NCBI GenBank assembly: GCA_017656295.1
Contig: JACDOC010000009.1
Span: forward strand, 33,501 to 97,500
Origin: Bacillus sp. (in: firmicutes)
GTDB lineage: Bacteria; Bacillota; Bacilli; Bacillales; JACDOC01
DNA length: 64,000 nucleotides
Direction: 5' to 3'
Shown: in pieces, positions 45,497-54,796 of the stretch
Numbering within the stretch: position 1 is the first letter of the stretch
Layout of the letters: each line of letters begins with the position of its first letter
The notes under the pieces: model-generated
What the model saw: only the letters and a program-made list of their open reading frames with translations
What the model was told of the DNA's origin: nothing
The model's database searches: none
Position numbers and translations under genes: made by a program

Positions 45497-46354
45497 ATGA
45501 AAATTGAATTTCTTGGTACAGGTGGAGCGACAACGATTCCACGGCCGTTATGTCAATGTCGAGTGTGCAAGGAAGCAAGGGAAAAAGGGGTTCCATATAG
45601 TCGAATGGGACCGAGTTTGTTTGTACATGGACCGAATATGTTGTTTGACACACCGGAAGAAATCGTTTATCAAATAGAGCGATCGAGCATTTCAACGATT
45701 GAGGGAGTGATTTATTCCCACTGGCATCCGGATCATGTAATGGGACGGCGGGTACTGGAATCGCTAAACGCGGATTGGTGTGGGTGGCCGCCGAAGCCGT
45801 CACAAACAGATGTGTACGTTCCTGAAAAAGTCGCTGCCGATTTTCGAACGTGGCTGGGCACATGGGATCATCTGCAATATTTCAAGCAGCAACGCTTTAT
45901 TCAATTATATGAACTGAAAGATGGCGAAAAGATCTATAAAAACGGAGTTCATATTCGTCCGTTTCGTTTAGCAGAAGATTATGTGTATGCCTTTGAATTG
46001 ACGGAGGGAGACAAACGAGTGCTCATTGCGATGGACGAGCTAAACGGATGGATGCCGCCAAACGAGTTGCAAGAAGTGGATGTAGCTGTTTTACCAATCG
46101 GTCTTTTTGACGTGCATCCGCTGACAAATGAGCGATTGATTCCAGAAGACCATCCCGTTTTAAATATGGAATGTACGTTTGAAGAAACAGTAGCAATCAT
46201 TGAACAACTTCGTCCAAAGAAAGTGGTATTAACGCATCATGAAGAAATGAACGGACTTAGCCACGATGAATTACAGACAGTAGTAGCCAAACGGTTACAA
46301 AAAGCTGATTTAGTCGTCGAAATCGCCTACGACACGATGATGGTCGAAATGTAA
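45497..46354 (+). CDS. MBL-fold metallo-hydrolase (PhnP-like)
   Basis: A 285-residue metallo-beta-lactamase-fold enzyme. It opens with the beta strand MKIEFLGTGGATTIPRPLCQ and a cysteine pair CQCRVC, as in PhnP-type phosphodiesterases, and carries SHWHPDHVMG, the HxHxDH metal motif; later ligands are D in AMDELNG and H in LTHHEEM. Probable phosphodiesterase acting on small cyclic or nucleotide substrates. GTGGGGGA lies before the ATG. A shared terminator separates it from the convergent transporter. Confidence 0.82.
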   Translation: MKIEFLGTGGATTIPRPLCQCRVCKEAREKGVPYSRMGPSLFVHGPNMLFDTPEEIVYQIERSSISTIEGVIYSHWHPDHVMGRRVLESLNADWCGWPPKPSQTDVYVPEKVAADFRTWLGTWDHLQYFKQQRFIQLYELKDGEKIYKNGVHIRPFRLAEDYVYAFELTEGDKRVLIAMDELNGWMPPNELQEVDVAVLPIGLFDVHPLTNERLIPEDHPVLNMECTFEETVAIIEQLRPKKVVLTHHEEMNGLSHDELQTVVAKRLQKADLVVEIAYDTMMVEM

Positions 46355-46361
46355 TTTAGTT

Positions 46362-46398
46362 AAAGGCTGACTCCACAAAAAAAGTGAAGCCAGCCTTT
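46362..46398. terminator. Bidirectional terminator
   Basis: AAAGGCTG (46362-46369) pairs with CAGCCTTT (46391-46398), extended by further pairs across a short A-rich loop; serves both converging genes. Confidence 0.8.
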
Positions 46399-46403
46399 CT
46401 TTA

Positions 46404-47363
46404 TTAGTTCACTACTGTATGGATATCTTCTTTTACTGTTGTAGCCGCCATTTGCTTTCTGAACATCGTCGCAAAAAGCGGACCGGAGATGTTATGCCAG
46501 ACGCTAAAAATCGCACTTGGAACGGCGGCCAGTGGTGCGAAATGAGCAGCAGCTAAGGCAGCACCTAAACCAGAATTTTGCATGCCGACTTCAATGGAAA
46601 TGGCTGCTTGTTTTGGGAGGCTTAATTTCAACCATTTGGCGAGCAACCAGCCAATGAGTAAGCCGAGCACGTTATGTAACATGACAATCGTAAAAATTAG
46701 GACACCGCTAGAAGCTAGTGCCTCCTTATTTACCGCGATAATCGCCCCAATAATCGCGACGATTGATATAACTGAAATCATCGGTAACACATCGATGCTT
46801 GCTTCGACATGTTTCGGAAATAATGAACGGACAATCAGTCCTAGTGCAATTGGTAAAATGACCATTTTCATAATCGACCACACGAGGGAAGTGGCTGAAA
46901 TCGTTAACCATTCTTCCGCAAACAGCCATATGAGAAACGGTGTAACGAATGGGGCCAAAAGAGTAGAAACCGACGTAATAGTCACGGATAAAGCCGTATC
47001 TCCTTTAGCTAAATACGTTATAACATTGGAAGCCGTACCCCCAGGACAACATCCAACTAAAATTACTCCTAGTGCCACTTCAGGTGACACTGGAAATATG
47101 GTGACTAAGCCAACTGCCAATAATGGCATAATCAAAAATTGGGCCCCAACCCCAATGAACACTTCTTTCGGACGGGTAAATACCTCTTTAAAATCATCCC
47201 ATTTTAACGTCAGTCCCATGCCAAACATGATGACCCCAAGCATCGGGACAATGTACGGGGCAATCCAAGTGAACCCTTTTGGAAACAGAAAGGCGATGAC
47301 GGAAAATAAAAGGACCCAAAAGGCAAATGTTTGTCCAATCCATTGACTCCATTTTTTCACCAT
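46404..47363 (-). CDS. Bile acid:sodium symporter family transporter (YocS-like)
   Basis: A 319-residue membrane protein with about nine to ten helices, BASS family. Signature segments are GVILVGCCPGGTASNVITYL (the sodium-binding CPGGT region) and SIEVGMQNSGLGAALAAAHF (the second crossover, EVGMQNSGL). Bacterial relatives carry organic anions such as pantoate or keto acids with sodium. Size is that of Bacillus subtilis YocS. AAGGAGG lies before the ATG at 47363; the in-frame extension upstream is not supported. Substrate unknown. Confidence 0.85.
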   Translation of the reverse strand: MVKKWSQWIGQTFAFWVLLFSVIAFLFPKGFTWIAPYIVPMLGVIMFGMGLTLKWDDFKEVFTRPKEVFIGVGAQFLIMPLLAVGLVTIFPVSPEVALGVILVGCCPGGTASNVITYLAKGDTALSVTITSVSTLLAPFVTPFLIWLFAEEWLTISATSLVWSIMKMVILPIALGLIVRSLFPKHVEASIDVLPMISVISIVAIIGAIIAVNKEALASSGVLIFTIVMLHNVLGLLIGWLLAKWLKLSLPKQAAISIEVGMQNSGLGAALAAAHFAPLAAVPSAIFSVWHNISGPLFATMFRKQMAATTVKEDIHTVVN

Positions 47364-47458
47364 ATGCGTTAACCTCCTTCTGAAACTTATGGATATAATA
47401 TACAAAAATATTAAAATATTCAATATATTCCGTGTAAATAAAATCCTTCTTAAAAAAA

Positions 47459-47496
47459 ACTGCTTTTTTGTAACAGAATAAGCAGTCTTTTTTTTT
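47459..47496. terminator. Orphan bidirectional terminator
   Basis: ACTGCTT (47459-47465) pairs with AAGCAGT (47480-47486), with A and T runs on either side. It has no gene directly in front on either strand. Confidence 0.6.
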
Positions 47497-47638
47497 ACTA
47501 TCTTTTAGTGATTTTTCGTACGACAAAAAAGTAGAGATGCATATGTATTCTTAAAATCTAGTAAAATTTTACAATTCATATGTCTACTACTTTTCTGAAA
47601 AATAGCTACTTCATCCTTAAAATAAAGGGGGTTTTAGG

Positions 47639-47770
47639 CATTATAGAGCCCCCTGGAAAGCTAAATTTGATGATGAATTTATAGATGGCTTAATAAACGT
47701 TATAGTTGGATTTGAAATCTCAATAAATAAGATTGAAGGGAAATATGAAGAAACGATGACGAAACGATGA
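47639..47770 (+). pseudogene. Relic of an FMN-binding PaiB-type protein
   Basis: Reading from 47639 gives HYRAPWKAKFDDEFIDGLI, then NVIVGFEISINKIEGKYEE and a stop at 47768-47770. The motif IVGFEI.I..IEGK is the C-terminal signature of PaiB/FMN-binding split-barrel proteins. An in-frame stop precedes it at 47618 and there is no start or ribosome site, and the preceding 150 residues of the family are absent. A decayed fragment. Confidence 0.55.
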
Positions 47771-47858
47771 AATAAAATGAACGAACGAGAAAATCATTGC
47801 AAATTCGAAGTAAAGCAATTAACGTTGAAAGTAAGAAGGTTGTTGTGGGGGGACAAAT

Positions 47859-48560
47859 GTGAAAATTTTAGTCATTGAAGACAATCCTAGCGTTTGTTCG
47901 ATGCTGGAAATGTTTTTTCTAAAAGAAGGCTATCAAGGGACGTTTGTCCATAACGGGAAAGAAGGTTATGAAACATTTCTAAACGGTTCCTTTGATTTAT
48001 TAATCATTGATTGGATGCTTCCGGAGATGGATGGTGTAACAATCTGTCGGAAAGTTCGTGAACAGAGCGACGTACCGATTATCATGCTAACAGCGAAAGA
48101 CAGTGATGCCGACCAAGTGTTAGGTTTAGAGATGGGAGCCGATGATTATGTCACTAAACCGTTTAGTCCGCTAACATTAATGGCGCGCATTAAAGCTGTT
48201 TCGCGACGGACGAATCGTGGTAATGAACAGCAATCGGAACAACATTACATAGAAACGAAGCATTTTAAAGCATCAAAAGAAACTCGAGAAGTCTTTTTAA
48301 ATAATGAACCGTTAAAGCAGCTAACACCAAAAGAATTTGATCTATTGTACTTTTTCTTACAACACCCACGTCAAGTATTTTCACGGGAGCAAATTTTAGA
48401 GCGCGTGTGGGGCTATCAATTTTACGGGGACGAGCGAACCGTGGATGTCCATGTGAAACGTTTGCGTAAAAAAATTGCTCGAGGGAATCAACCTTTTATT
48501 CATACGGTATGGGGTGTAGGGTATAAATTTGACGAAACGGTGGAACTCGATGAAAATTAA
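47859..48560 (+). CDS. yclJ: OmpR-family response regulator (YclJ-like)
   Basis: A 233-residue regulator with receiver (acidic residues E7-D8, phospho-acceptor D51 in LIIDWMLPEMDG, K in DDYVTKPFSP) and a winged-helix output domain (LTPKEFDLLYFFLQHPRQVF, ERVWGYQFYGDERTVDVHVK). It closely resembles Bacillus subtilis YclJ. GTG start; TTGTGGGGGGAC is upstream. It overlaps the kinase gene by 11 bases. YclJK responds to low oxygen in B. subtilis through ResDE; nothing here tests that. Confidence 0.85.
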   Translation: MKILVIEDNPSVCSMLEMFFLKEGYQGTFVHNGKEGYETFLNGSFDLLIIDWMLPEMDGVTICRKVREQSDVPIIMLTAKDSDADQVLGLEMGADDYVTKPFSPLTLMARIKAVSRRTNRGNEQQSEQHYIETKHFKASKETREVFLNNEPLKQLTPKEFDLLYFFLQHPRQVFSREQILERVWGYQFYGDERTVDVHVKRLRKKIARGNQPFIHTVWGVGYKFDETVELDEN

Positions 48561-49962
48561 GTATTTATATCAGCTATTAGCCTCGCACATCGTCATTTTA
48601 TTTATTGGACTCGTTATTGTGAGTGGTCTATTTATTAACTATATTGAAAAATATGTGTATGAACGAAAAGTGGTGGAGCTAATCACCTATGGGGAGTCCA
48701 TTTTACAAGATATTTCTGAAAGACGGTTTGCGGAAAAATCGCTGATGCTTGCTCATTACAAAGAATTGTTAAGTGCGCAACGTATTCATTTTGTTCTGTT
48801 TAATCGTCAAGGCGAAGTCGTTTCATCGAGAAGCGAATTGCCCGATGAAGTGAAATTACAGCCGGATGAATGGCAAAAGTTACAACGAGGGGAAACCATC
48901 ATTGTAACCCGTGATTTAACTCGTTTTGATCAAGTCGTTTCCCTCGTTGTGTTACCGTATATGATTAACGGTCAATTAGCCGGTGGCGTTTTATTAACAT
49001 CACCGATTAGCGGTGCAGAGCAAATGATTTCTCAAATCAATAAAAAGTTGTTTTTCATCATTGTCATTTCCCTTGCCGTGACGTTTATTTTAAGTTGGCT
49101 TCTTTCCAAATGGCATGTTTTTCGTATCGCTCGAATCAAAAAGGCGACGGAAAAAGTGGCACAAGGAGACTACTCGGTTCAGCTAAAGTTGAATTCAACT
49201 GATGAATTAGGCGAATTAGCGACCGCTTTTAATGAAATGGTCAAACAGCTAGAGGCATCACAACAGGAAATTGAACGGCTCGAAAAAAGACGGCGTCAAT
49301 TTATGGCTGATGTTTCGCACGAATTAAAAACGCCGTTAACGACCATTCGCGGCCTTATTGAGGGACTCCAATCGGGAATGATTCCACCTGAAGAGCAAGA
49401 ACGTTGTATTCAACTGATGAACAAAGAAACAAGTCGCCTCATCCGACTGGTTAATGAAAACTTAGATTATGAAAAAATTCGTTCAAATCAAATTCAATTA
49501 TTTAAAACAGAGATTCCACTCATCGATGTTTTTGAAATTATTAAAGAACAACTGGTTTTATTTGCCGAGGAAAAAGGAAATACGATCACTATTGAAGTTC
49601 AACCAGATGTGCATGTGTTTGCGGACTACGATCGTATTGTGCAAATTATTATGAATATCACAAAAAACAGCATTCAGTTTACCGAGAACGGGCACATCAT
49701 TTTACGTGGGATAAAACAAAATCATCATACGATTATCGAAATCGAGGATACGGGTATCGGCATGGATCCGCAAGAGGTGGAGCAAATTTGGGAGCGATTT
49801 TACAAAGCGGATTTATCGCGGACCAATCATCAATTCGGAGAGTTTGGATTAGGTCTGTCGATTGTCAAGCAGCTCGTGAAACTACATGAGGGAGAAATTG
49901 AAGTAGAAAGCGAAAAAGGGAAAGGGACATTATTTCGTATCCGTTTTCCGAGAAAGCCATAG
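48550..49962 (+). CDS. yclK: Sensor histidine kinase (YclK-like)
   Basis: A 470-residue membrane kinase. Helices at about 7-27 and 168-188 bracket an extracytoplasmic sensor of about 140 residues; a HAMP linker follows (ATEKVAQGDYSVQLKLNSTD), then the H-box FMADVSHELKTPLTTIRG and the ATPase domain (NITKNSIQFT, EDTGIGMD, FGLGLSIVKQLV). The ATG at 48550 is preceded by GGTGG within the regulator gene, giving translational coupling. Partner of the YclJ-like regulator. Signal unknown. A terminator overlaps the stop codon. Confidence 0.86.
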   Translation: MKIKYLYQLLASHIVILFIGLVIVSGLFINYIEKYVYERKVVELITYGESILQDISERRFAEKSLMLAHYKELLSAQRIHFVLFNRQGEVVSSRSELPDEVKLQPDEWQKLQRGETIIVTRDLTRFDQVVSLVVLPYMINGQLAGGVLLTSPISGAEQMISQINKKLFFIIVISLAVTFILSWLLSKWHVFRIARIKKATEKVAQGDYSVQLKLNSTDELGELATAFNEMVKQLEASQQEIERLEKRRRQFMADVSHELKTPLTTIRGLIEGLQSGMIPPEEQERCIQLMNKETSRLIRLVNENLDYEKIRSNQIQLFKTEIPLIDVFEIIKEQLVLFAEEKGNTITIEVQPDVHVFADYDRIVQIIMNITKNSIQFTENGHIILRGIKQNHHTIIEIEDTGIGMDPQEVEQIWERFYKADLSRTNHQFGEFGLGLSIVKQLVKLHEGEIEVESEKGKGTLFRIRFPRKP

Positions 49963-49983
49963 GTTTCAGCCTATGGTTTTCTT
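49957..49983 (+). terminator. Terminator of yclJK
   Basis: CCATAGG (49957-49963) pairs with CCTATGG (49970-49976), then TTTTCTTT. Confidence 0.75.
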
Positions 49984-50098
49984 TATGTCTAGTTTTGTCA
50001 AAATTTGTCTTATTTTGTAGAATTATTCATTGACATTATTCTGAAATTTATAAATAATTAGACGTGTAAAGACAATTGTAAATAAGGGGTGTACAATA

Positions 50099-51517
50099 GT
50101 GGAGTTTATTCAAAACTTAATCGGTCAAGCAAACTCACTTTTATGGGGGTATATCCTCATCGGCTTACTTTTAGGACTTGGATTCTATTTCACTGTTAAA
50201 TCTGGTTTCGTCCAAATTCGCCATTTAGTTGAAATGTTTCGTGTTATAAGTGAGAAAAAATCACCACGTGAAAAAGGGGGCATTTCATCTTTACAAGCGT
50301 TCTTTATCGGTGCCGCTACACGTATCGGTACAGGTAACCTTGCAGGGGTAGCGATGGCGATTGCCTTAGGTGGACCTGGGGCGGTTTTCTGGATGTGGAT
50401 TGTTGCAGTCTTAGGTGGAGCCAGTGCGTTTGTTGAAAGTACGCTTGCGCAAATATTTAAAGTGAAAGATAAAGACGGGTTCAAAGGTGGACCTGGTTAT
50501 TACATGGAAAAGCAATTAGGAAAGCGCTGGTTAAGTACCATTTTTGCGGTAACCATTATTTTATCTTTCGGGACAACGTTTAACGCGGTACAAAGTAATA
50601 CCATTGCAAGTGCATTAAATAACTCTTTTGGCCTTAATGAATTAGTTGTAGGTATTGTGTTAACCGTGTTAACTGGTGTAATTATCTTTGGTGGAGTGAA
50701 GCGTATCGCGCATTTCTCATCCATTATCGTACCAATTATGGCGACTTTCTATATCGCATTAGCATTAATCGTTACTGTGATGAACATTACTGAGCTTCCA
50801 GCGGTCATTGCTTTAATCGTGAAGAGTGCCTTTGGTTTAGAGCAAGTCATTGGCGGTGGATTTGGTGCAGCGATCATGATGGGAGTCAAACGTGGCTTAT
50901 TTTCTAACGAAGCTGGGATGGGTTCTGCGCCAGTAGCTGCTGCAACGGCAAACGTTTCTCACCCAGTCAAACAAGGATTTATCCAAGCGTTAGGGGTATT
51001 TTTTGATACGTTGCTTGTATGTTCTGCAACGGCATTCATTATTTTACTATCCGGTGCTTATAAAGATGGAATTCAAGGTATTGAATTAACACAAGCATCC
51101 ATGGCCGAGCATTTCGGTTCATGGGCTAGCTTATTCCTAGCGTTAGCGATCTTAATGTTTGCCTTTAGCTCTATTATCGGTAGCTACTACTACGGTGAAG
51201 CAAACATAGAGTTCATTCATTCTTCTAAGACGGCACTATTCATCTATCGGGTGATTGCCTTAGGTATGATTATTTTCGGATCTGTCGCAAGCTTACAAAT
51301 CGTTTGGGACTTAGCTGACTTAGCGATGGCGTTAATGGCCTTAACGAACTTAGTTGCGATCGGCATACTTGGTAAATTTGCGTTCAAAGCATTGCATAAC
51401 TATATGGAACAACGGAAGCAAGGAAAAGATCCTATATTCTATGCGGACGACATCGAAGGCCTAAAAGGCGTGGAAGCTTGGCCGACAAGAGATGAAAAAT
51501 ATAAAGAAGCAGTGTAA
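50099..51517 (+). CDS. Alanine/glycine:cation symporter (AGCS family)
   Basis: A 472-residue permease with about 11 helices. The AGCS signature is GAATRIGTGNLAGVAMAIALGG-like (split here: GAATRIGTGNLAGVAMAIA, residues 71-89) and FKGGPGYYMEKQLG follows. It takes up alanine, glycine or glutamine with sodium or protons. GTG start, six bases after AAGGGGTG. The relatives in Bacillus are AlsT, GlnT and YrbD; I cannot choose between them. Monocistronic with a strong terminator. Confidence 0.88.
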   Translation: MEFIQNLIGQANSLLWGYILIGLLLGLGFYFTVKSGFVQIRHLVEMFRVISEKKSPREKGGISSLQAFFIGAATRIGTGNLAGVAMAIALGGPGAVFWMWIVAVLGGASAFVESTLAQIFKVKDKDGFKGGPGYYMEKQLGKRWLSTIFAVTIILSFGTTFNAVQSNTIASALNNSFGLNELVVGIVLTVLTGVIIFGGVKRIAHFSSIIVPIMATFYIALALIVTVMNITELPAVIALIVKSAFGLEQVIGGGFGAAIMMGVKRGLFSNEAGMGSAPVAAATANVSHPVKQGFIQALGVFFDTLLVCSATAFIILLSGAYKDGIQGIELTQASMAEHFGSWASLFLALAILMFAFSSIIGSYYYGEANIEFIHSSKTALFIYRVIALGMIIFGSVASLQIVWDLADLAMALMALTNLVAIGILGKFAFKALHNYMEQRKQGKDPIFYADDIEGLKGVEAWPTRDEKYKEAV

Positions 51518-51530
51518 TCTTAGATTGACT

Positions 51531-51560
51531 AAAAAGGGTGGGGGAGTCCCACCCTTTTTT
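51531..51560 (+). terminator. Terminator of the AGCS gene
   Basis: AAAAAGGGTGGG (51531-51542) pairs with CCCACCCTTTTT (51548-51559), with T run. Confidence 0.85.
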
Positions 51561-51646
51561 ATTAAAACTGGTAAGGTTCTTGTCATCAGTGCTTTCTGTT
51601 GAATTAGTGAAAATATACACATTATCGTGTATAACCGCCTTTTGAG

Positions 51647-51790
51647 GTGCAAAAAAGACTCTATAGATACATAAACCAACATCAAGGTGCAAAATATTTT
51701 CAGATCCGTACATAAAAGTCTCAATTCGGTGCAAAAAAGTGTCGGTGTATAAATTATAGATTTTGGCGTAAATATGATGTACAGCAAGTT
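51647..51790. repeat. About 20-bp periodic repeat array C
   Basis: GTGCAAAAAAG and GTACATAAAAG cores alternate at 51647, 51667, 51687, 51708, 51729, then more loosely at 51747 and 51768. Spacing is 20-21 bp. The core differs from arrays A and B but the period and intergenic setting are alike. On the minus strand it reads as heptad-like peptide repeats, but without a ribosome site. The rest of 51561-51911 shows nothing else. Confidence 0.65.
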
Positions 51791-51911
51791 TAAGATGGCA
51801 CATTTTTTGCTCTACGAGATGGTAATTTCAATCATTTATTCAAAAACGAATGCATTCATTATTTCTAATCATCTTTTGCTTGCAAATTTAGACATAATAC
51901 CATCGAAAATG

Positions 51912-51944
51912 AAAAAAAAAACAGGGGATTCCCTGCTTTTTTTT
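51912..51944 (-). terminator. Terminator of the amino-acid ABC operon
   Basis: CAGGG (51922-51926) pairs with CCCTG (51931-51935), flanked by long A and T runs; on the minus strand ten T follow. Confidence 0.75.
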
Positions 51945-51947
51945 ATA

Positions 51948-52670
51948 TTATAATACTTTCGATAAAAACGCCTTGGTCCGTTCGTGTTGTGGGTTGTCAA
52001 ACAGCTCAGCTGGGGTCCCTTCTTCAATGATGTATCCACCGTCCATGAAAATAACCCGGTCGCCTACTTCGCGAGCAAATCCCATTTCGTGGGTGACGAC
52101 AACCATGGTCATCCCTTCTTGGGCGAGCTGTTTCATGACGGCCAACACTTCTCCGACCATTTCTGGATCTAAAGCGGACGTTGGTTCGTCAAACAGCATG
52201 ACTTTCGGTTCCATCGCTAATGCTCGAGCGATGGCAACACGTTGCGCTTGTCCACCTGATAAAGAATCTGGATAGACGTAAGCTTTTTCTTCTAATCCTA
52301 CTTTTTTAAGCAGTTGTAATGCTTTTTCTTTCGCTTTTTCTTTCGACCATTTTCGAACTTTCATAGGTGCCAAGGTGATATTATCTAAAACGGTCATGTG
52401 CGGGAAAAGGTTAAACCGCTGAAAGACCATGCCGACTTCTTCGCGCACTTTATTGATGTTTGTATTTTTATCTTTTAAATGAAAACCGTCTATGACGATA
52501 TCTCCATCTTGGAAGTCTTCTAAAAGATTTAAGCAACGCAGAAATGTCGATTTACCGGAACCAGATGGCCCGATTACAACGACGACTTCTTTTTCTTTTA
52601 TATGAGCGTTGATGCCTTTTAACACTTCCAGGTCACCAAACGATTTTACTAGGTTCGATACTTGTATCAT
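51948..52670 (-). CDS. Polar (probably basic) amino-acid ABC transporter, ATPase
   Basis: A 240-residue ABC ATPase of the PAAT class: Walker [13 protein letters not shown] (about 34-45), Q-loop [14 protein letters not shown], signature [15 protein letters not shown], Walker [15 protein letters not shown] and switch [12 protein letters not shown]. It closely resembles ArtM/GlnQ-type proteins of Geobacillus. It overlaps the permease gene by four bases and ends the operon. It would energise uptake of the amino acid delivered by the lipoprotein encoded first. Confidence 0.9.
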   Translation of the reverse strand: MIQVSNLVKSFGDLEVLKGINAHIKEKEVVVVIGPSGSGKSTFLRCLNLLEDFQDGDIVIDGFHLKDKNTNINKVREEVGMVFQRFNLFPHMTVLDNITLAPMKVRKWSKEKAKEKALQLLKKVGLEEKAYVYPDSLSGGQAQRVAIARALAMEPKVMLFDEPTSALDPEMVGEVLAVMKQLAQEGMTMVVVTHEMGFAREVGDRVIFMDGGYIIEEGTPAELFDNPQHERTKAFLSKVL

Positions 52671-53323
52671 TGGTTTGAATACCTTCTTTCTACATAATGT
52701 AGCAATTTACTTAAGGATAAAGTAAGAATAAGATAAATAATCGCCACTGTTAAATAAGGTTCCCATACGCGATAATATTGCCCTTGGGCGGCACGACCCC
52801 AATACATTAATTCCGGGGCAGCAATAATCGAAACTAGGGAAGAATCTTTAATTAAAACAATAAATTCGTTACCAAACGGTGGAATCATCCGCTTCAGTGC
52901 TTGCGGTAAAATAATATAAATCATGGCTTGAACTTTCGTCATTCCAAGAGAGCGGGCCGCTTCCGTTTGGCCACGGTCAATTGACTGAATCCCTGCGCGA
53001 AAAATCTCCGCAATATACGCCGCAGCATTTAATGACAACGATACTATGGCCGATAAAATCGGTTTTGGATTTTCCATAAGCAACGGTAAAACCCCGAAAT
53101 GGATAAGTAAAATTTGAACAAACAACGGGGTGCCACGAAAAATATTAATATACCATTCAAACGGAAAACGAATAATTTTATAGGAAGACATTTTTCCAAG
53201 TCCAATTACTAGCCCTAAAATGGAACCAATCACAATTGCTGCAATGGAAAGTCCAATCGTTAATAATACTCCTTTAAAAAAGAACGGAGCGTATTCTTGC
53301 ACAATGTCCCAACGAAAATCCAT
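52667..53323 (-). CDS. Polar amino-acid ABC transporter, permease
   Basis: A 218-residue HisM-type permease with five predicted helices. The EAA loop that docks to the ATPase is [20 protein letters not shown], and the N-terminal [20 protein letters not shown] segment is typical of the family. The ATG at 53323 follows AAAGGTGAGG; a GTG three codons earlier lies within that site. One gene suffices, so it probably works as a homodimer. Separated from the binding-protein gene by a strong hairpin. Confidence 0.88.
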   Translation of the reverse strand: MDFRWDIVQEYAPFFFKGVLLTIGLSIAAIVIGSILGLVIGLGKMSSYKIIRFPFEWYINIFRGTPLFVQILLIHFGVLPLLMENPKPILSAIVSLSLNAAAYIAEIFRAGIQSIDRGQTEAARSLGMTKVQAMIYIILPQALKRMIPPFGNEFIVLIKDSSLVSIIAAPELMYWGRAAQGQYYRVWEPYLTVAIIYLILTLSLSKLLHYVERRYSNQ

Positions 53324-53341
53324 AATCCTCACCTTTCTAGA

Positions 53342-53376
53342 AAAATAGCGTAACTAACAACGAGTTACGCTATTTT
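53342..53376 (-). terminator. Attenuating hairpin between binding protein and permease
   Basis: AAAATAGCGTAACT (53342-53355) pairs perfectly over 14 bp with AGTTACGCTATTTT (53363-53376). On the minus strand TTTTTCT follows. It probably stops most transcripts after the binding-protein gene. Confidence 0.8.
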
Positions 53377-53384
53377 CCTACTCC

Positions 53385-54188
53385 TTATTGTTGTTCAAGT
53401 AAGACGTCTACGTTTGGTTCACTACCGAACCACTCTTTATAAATTTCAGCATATGTTCCGTTTTCAATAACCGTTTTAATAGCAGCATCAAGTTTTTCTT
53501 TCAGCTCGCTGCCTTTCGGGAACATTAAGCCGTAAAACTCGGACTCGAAATTAGTTGGATCTTCAATACCGACTAAGTTTTTATCAGGGTTGTTCTTTAA
53601 GTATTCGTTCACCACTGTATTGTCTGTTACAACGGCATCGACGCCACCGTTTAACAATTCCATAATCGCGACGACGTTGTTTTCGAATTTCTTAATGTTT
53701 TCATTTTCTTCTCCTAATAATTTTTCAACGGCTGCTTGTCCAGTTGTCCCGTTTTGTACACCAACTTTTTTACCGATAAGGTCATTCGCGTTTTTAATAT
53801 CGCTTCCTTCAGGCACTAGAATCATATGTGTAGATTGGAAATACGGAACTGAGAAATCATACGTTTGTTTTCGTTTGTCGTTAATTGTAATACCGGAAAT
53901 CGCCATATCGACTTCTTTTCCTTGAACCGCAGCAAAGAGTGGATCCCAACCGATATTTTTCAATTCGTACTCTAAACCAGCTTCTGCCATAACCGCATCA
54001 AGGAAATCGATGTCAAATCCGACAATTTCCCCTTTCTCCATATATTCAAACGGTGCAAATGCTGCATCGGTTGCAACAACGACCTTTTGTACGTCACTGC
54101 CTGAGGCTTGATCACTAGAAGCTTGTCCGCATCCAATTAATGCAAACACCATCATCATAATGATTCCAAGTAAAACCCCTTTTTTCAT
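53385..54188 (-). CDS. Amino-acid ABC transporter substrate-binding lipoprotein
   Basis: A 267-residue extracytoplasmic binding protein. A lipoprotein signal ends in ALIGCGQ, with the lipidated cysteine at about residue 20. The SBP_bac_3 fold shows in VATDAAFAPFEYMEKGEIVG (ligand loop), GFDIDFLDAVMAE and ISGITINDKRKQTYDFSVPY. Such proteins in this class bind arginine, lysine, histidine or glutamine; basic amino acids are favoured by likeness to Geobacillus ArtJ but not proven. First gene of the leftward operon; AAGGGGGA precedes the ATG. Confidence 0.88.
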   Translation of the reverse strand: MKKGVLLGIIMMMVFALIGCGQASSDQASGSDVQKVVVATDAAFAPFEYMEKGEIVGFDIDFLDAVMAEAGLEYELKNIGWDPLFAAVQGKEVDMAISGITINDKRKQTYDFSVPYFQSTHMILVPEGSDIKNANDLIGKKVGVQNGTTGQAAVEKLLGEENENIKKFENNVVAIMELLNGGVDAVVTDNTVVNEYLKNNPDKNLVGIEDPTNFESEFYGLMFPKGSELKEKLDAAIKTVIENGTYAEIYKEWFGSEPNVDVLLEQQ

Positions 54189-54564
54189 TTAGAATAATCC
54201 CCCTTTGAACATATCTGAATAATTACTATAATCTGAATACGTTATTAATCATAACAAGAAAACAAATTTTATACAATATAATTTATAAAAATAAGTTTCA
54301 AAAAATTTAGAACAATAACCATATATAGGAAAATCACATACTTATATTTTCACTAGTGGATTTAAAAGTATTTTTGTATACGAAATATATACAGTTGTGC
54401 GGCTCAGGTGGTATTTGTGAAAATAGTAAAATAACAATCTCACAATGGAGGTGAAAATAGAAGAAAGGGATTAAAAAAATATGCAATATTTAAATCCAAT
54501 CATTTTTGTAAAATTGTCGTTTCTGAAGAACAAAATATATGATATAATCGCGATTGACAAAACC
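54189..54564. other. Intergenic region between two divergent transport operons
   Basis: AT-rich. It ends with TATAAT at 54543-54548, 17 bp after a weak TTTCTG (54520-54525), the likely promoter of the thiamine operon, with a start near 54555. GGAGGTGAAAAT near 54446 has no following gene. Nothing else is clear. Confidence 0.45.
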
Positions 54565-54673
54565 GAATATGGAGAGAATAGTAGGGGAGCCAGTGTTGCT
54601 GGCTGAGATTGCATCCGTAAGATGCTGACCCTTTGAACCTGATCTGGTTGAAACCAGCGGAGGGAACATATTC
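54565..54673 (+). ncRNA. TPP riboswitch (THI element)
   Basis: Core motifs are in order and place: AGGGGAGCC (54583-54591), GGCTGAGATTGCATCC (54601-54616), GACCCTTTGAACCTGATCTG (54627-54646) and CCAGCGGAGGGAA (54654-54666). The outer stem P1 is GAATAT (54565-54570) with ATATTC (54668-54673). It binds thiamine pyrophosphate and should switch off the downstream uptake operon when thiamine is plentiful, through the terminator at 54702-54736. Confidence 0.95.
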
Positions 54674-54701
54674 TCAAACGAATAACCTTGTTTGAAATAT
54701 G

Positions 54702-54736
54702 CGCCACTCGGTTCAACCGGTGGCGATTTTATTTTT
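54702..54736 (+). terminator. Expression-platform terminator of the TPP riboswitch
   Basis: CGCCA (54702-54706) with CGGT (54709-54712) pairs with ACCG (54716-54719) and TGGCG (54721-54725), followed by ATTTTATTTTT, 60 bp before thiY. Confidence 0.85.
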
Positions 54737-54796
54737 ACCATTTTTACCATTTTTAGATAACAACGTGTGAAAGCAGACTGAAAGGAGATTAAAACA

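Noticed and set aside
46582..47346. Plus-strand frame of 254 codons antisense to the BASS transporter
   Set aside because: Threonine/asparagine-rich mirror of a membrane protein gene, without start signals.
47194..47526. Minus-strand frame of 110 codons upstream of the BASS gene
   Set aside because: Overlaps the transporter start in another frame and crosses an orphan terminator.
51461..51787. Minus-strand frames with heptad-like LFCT repeats
   Set aside because: Produced by the periodic array C; no ribosome site and it overlaps the AGCS gene end and its terminator.
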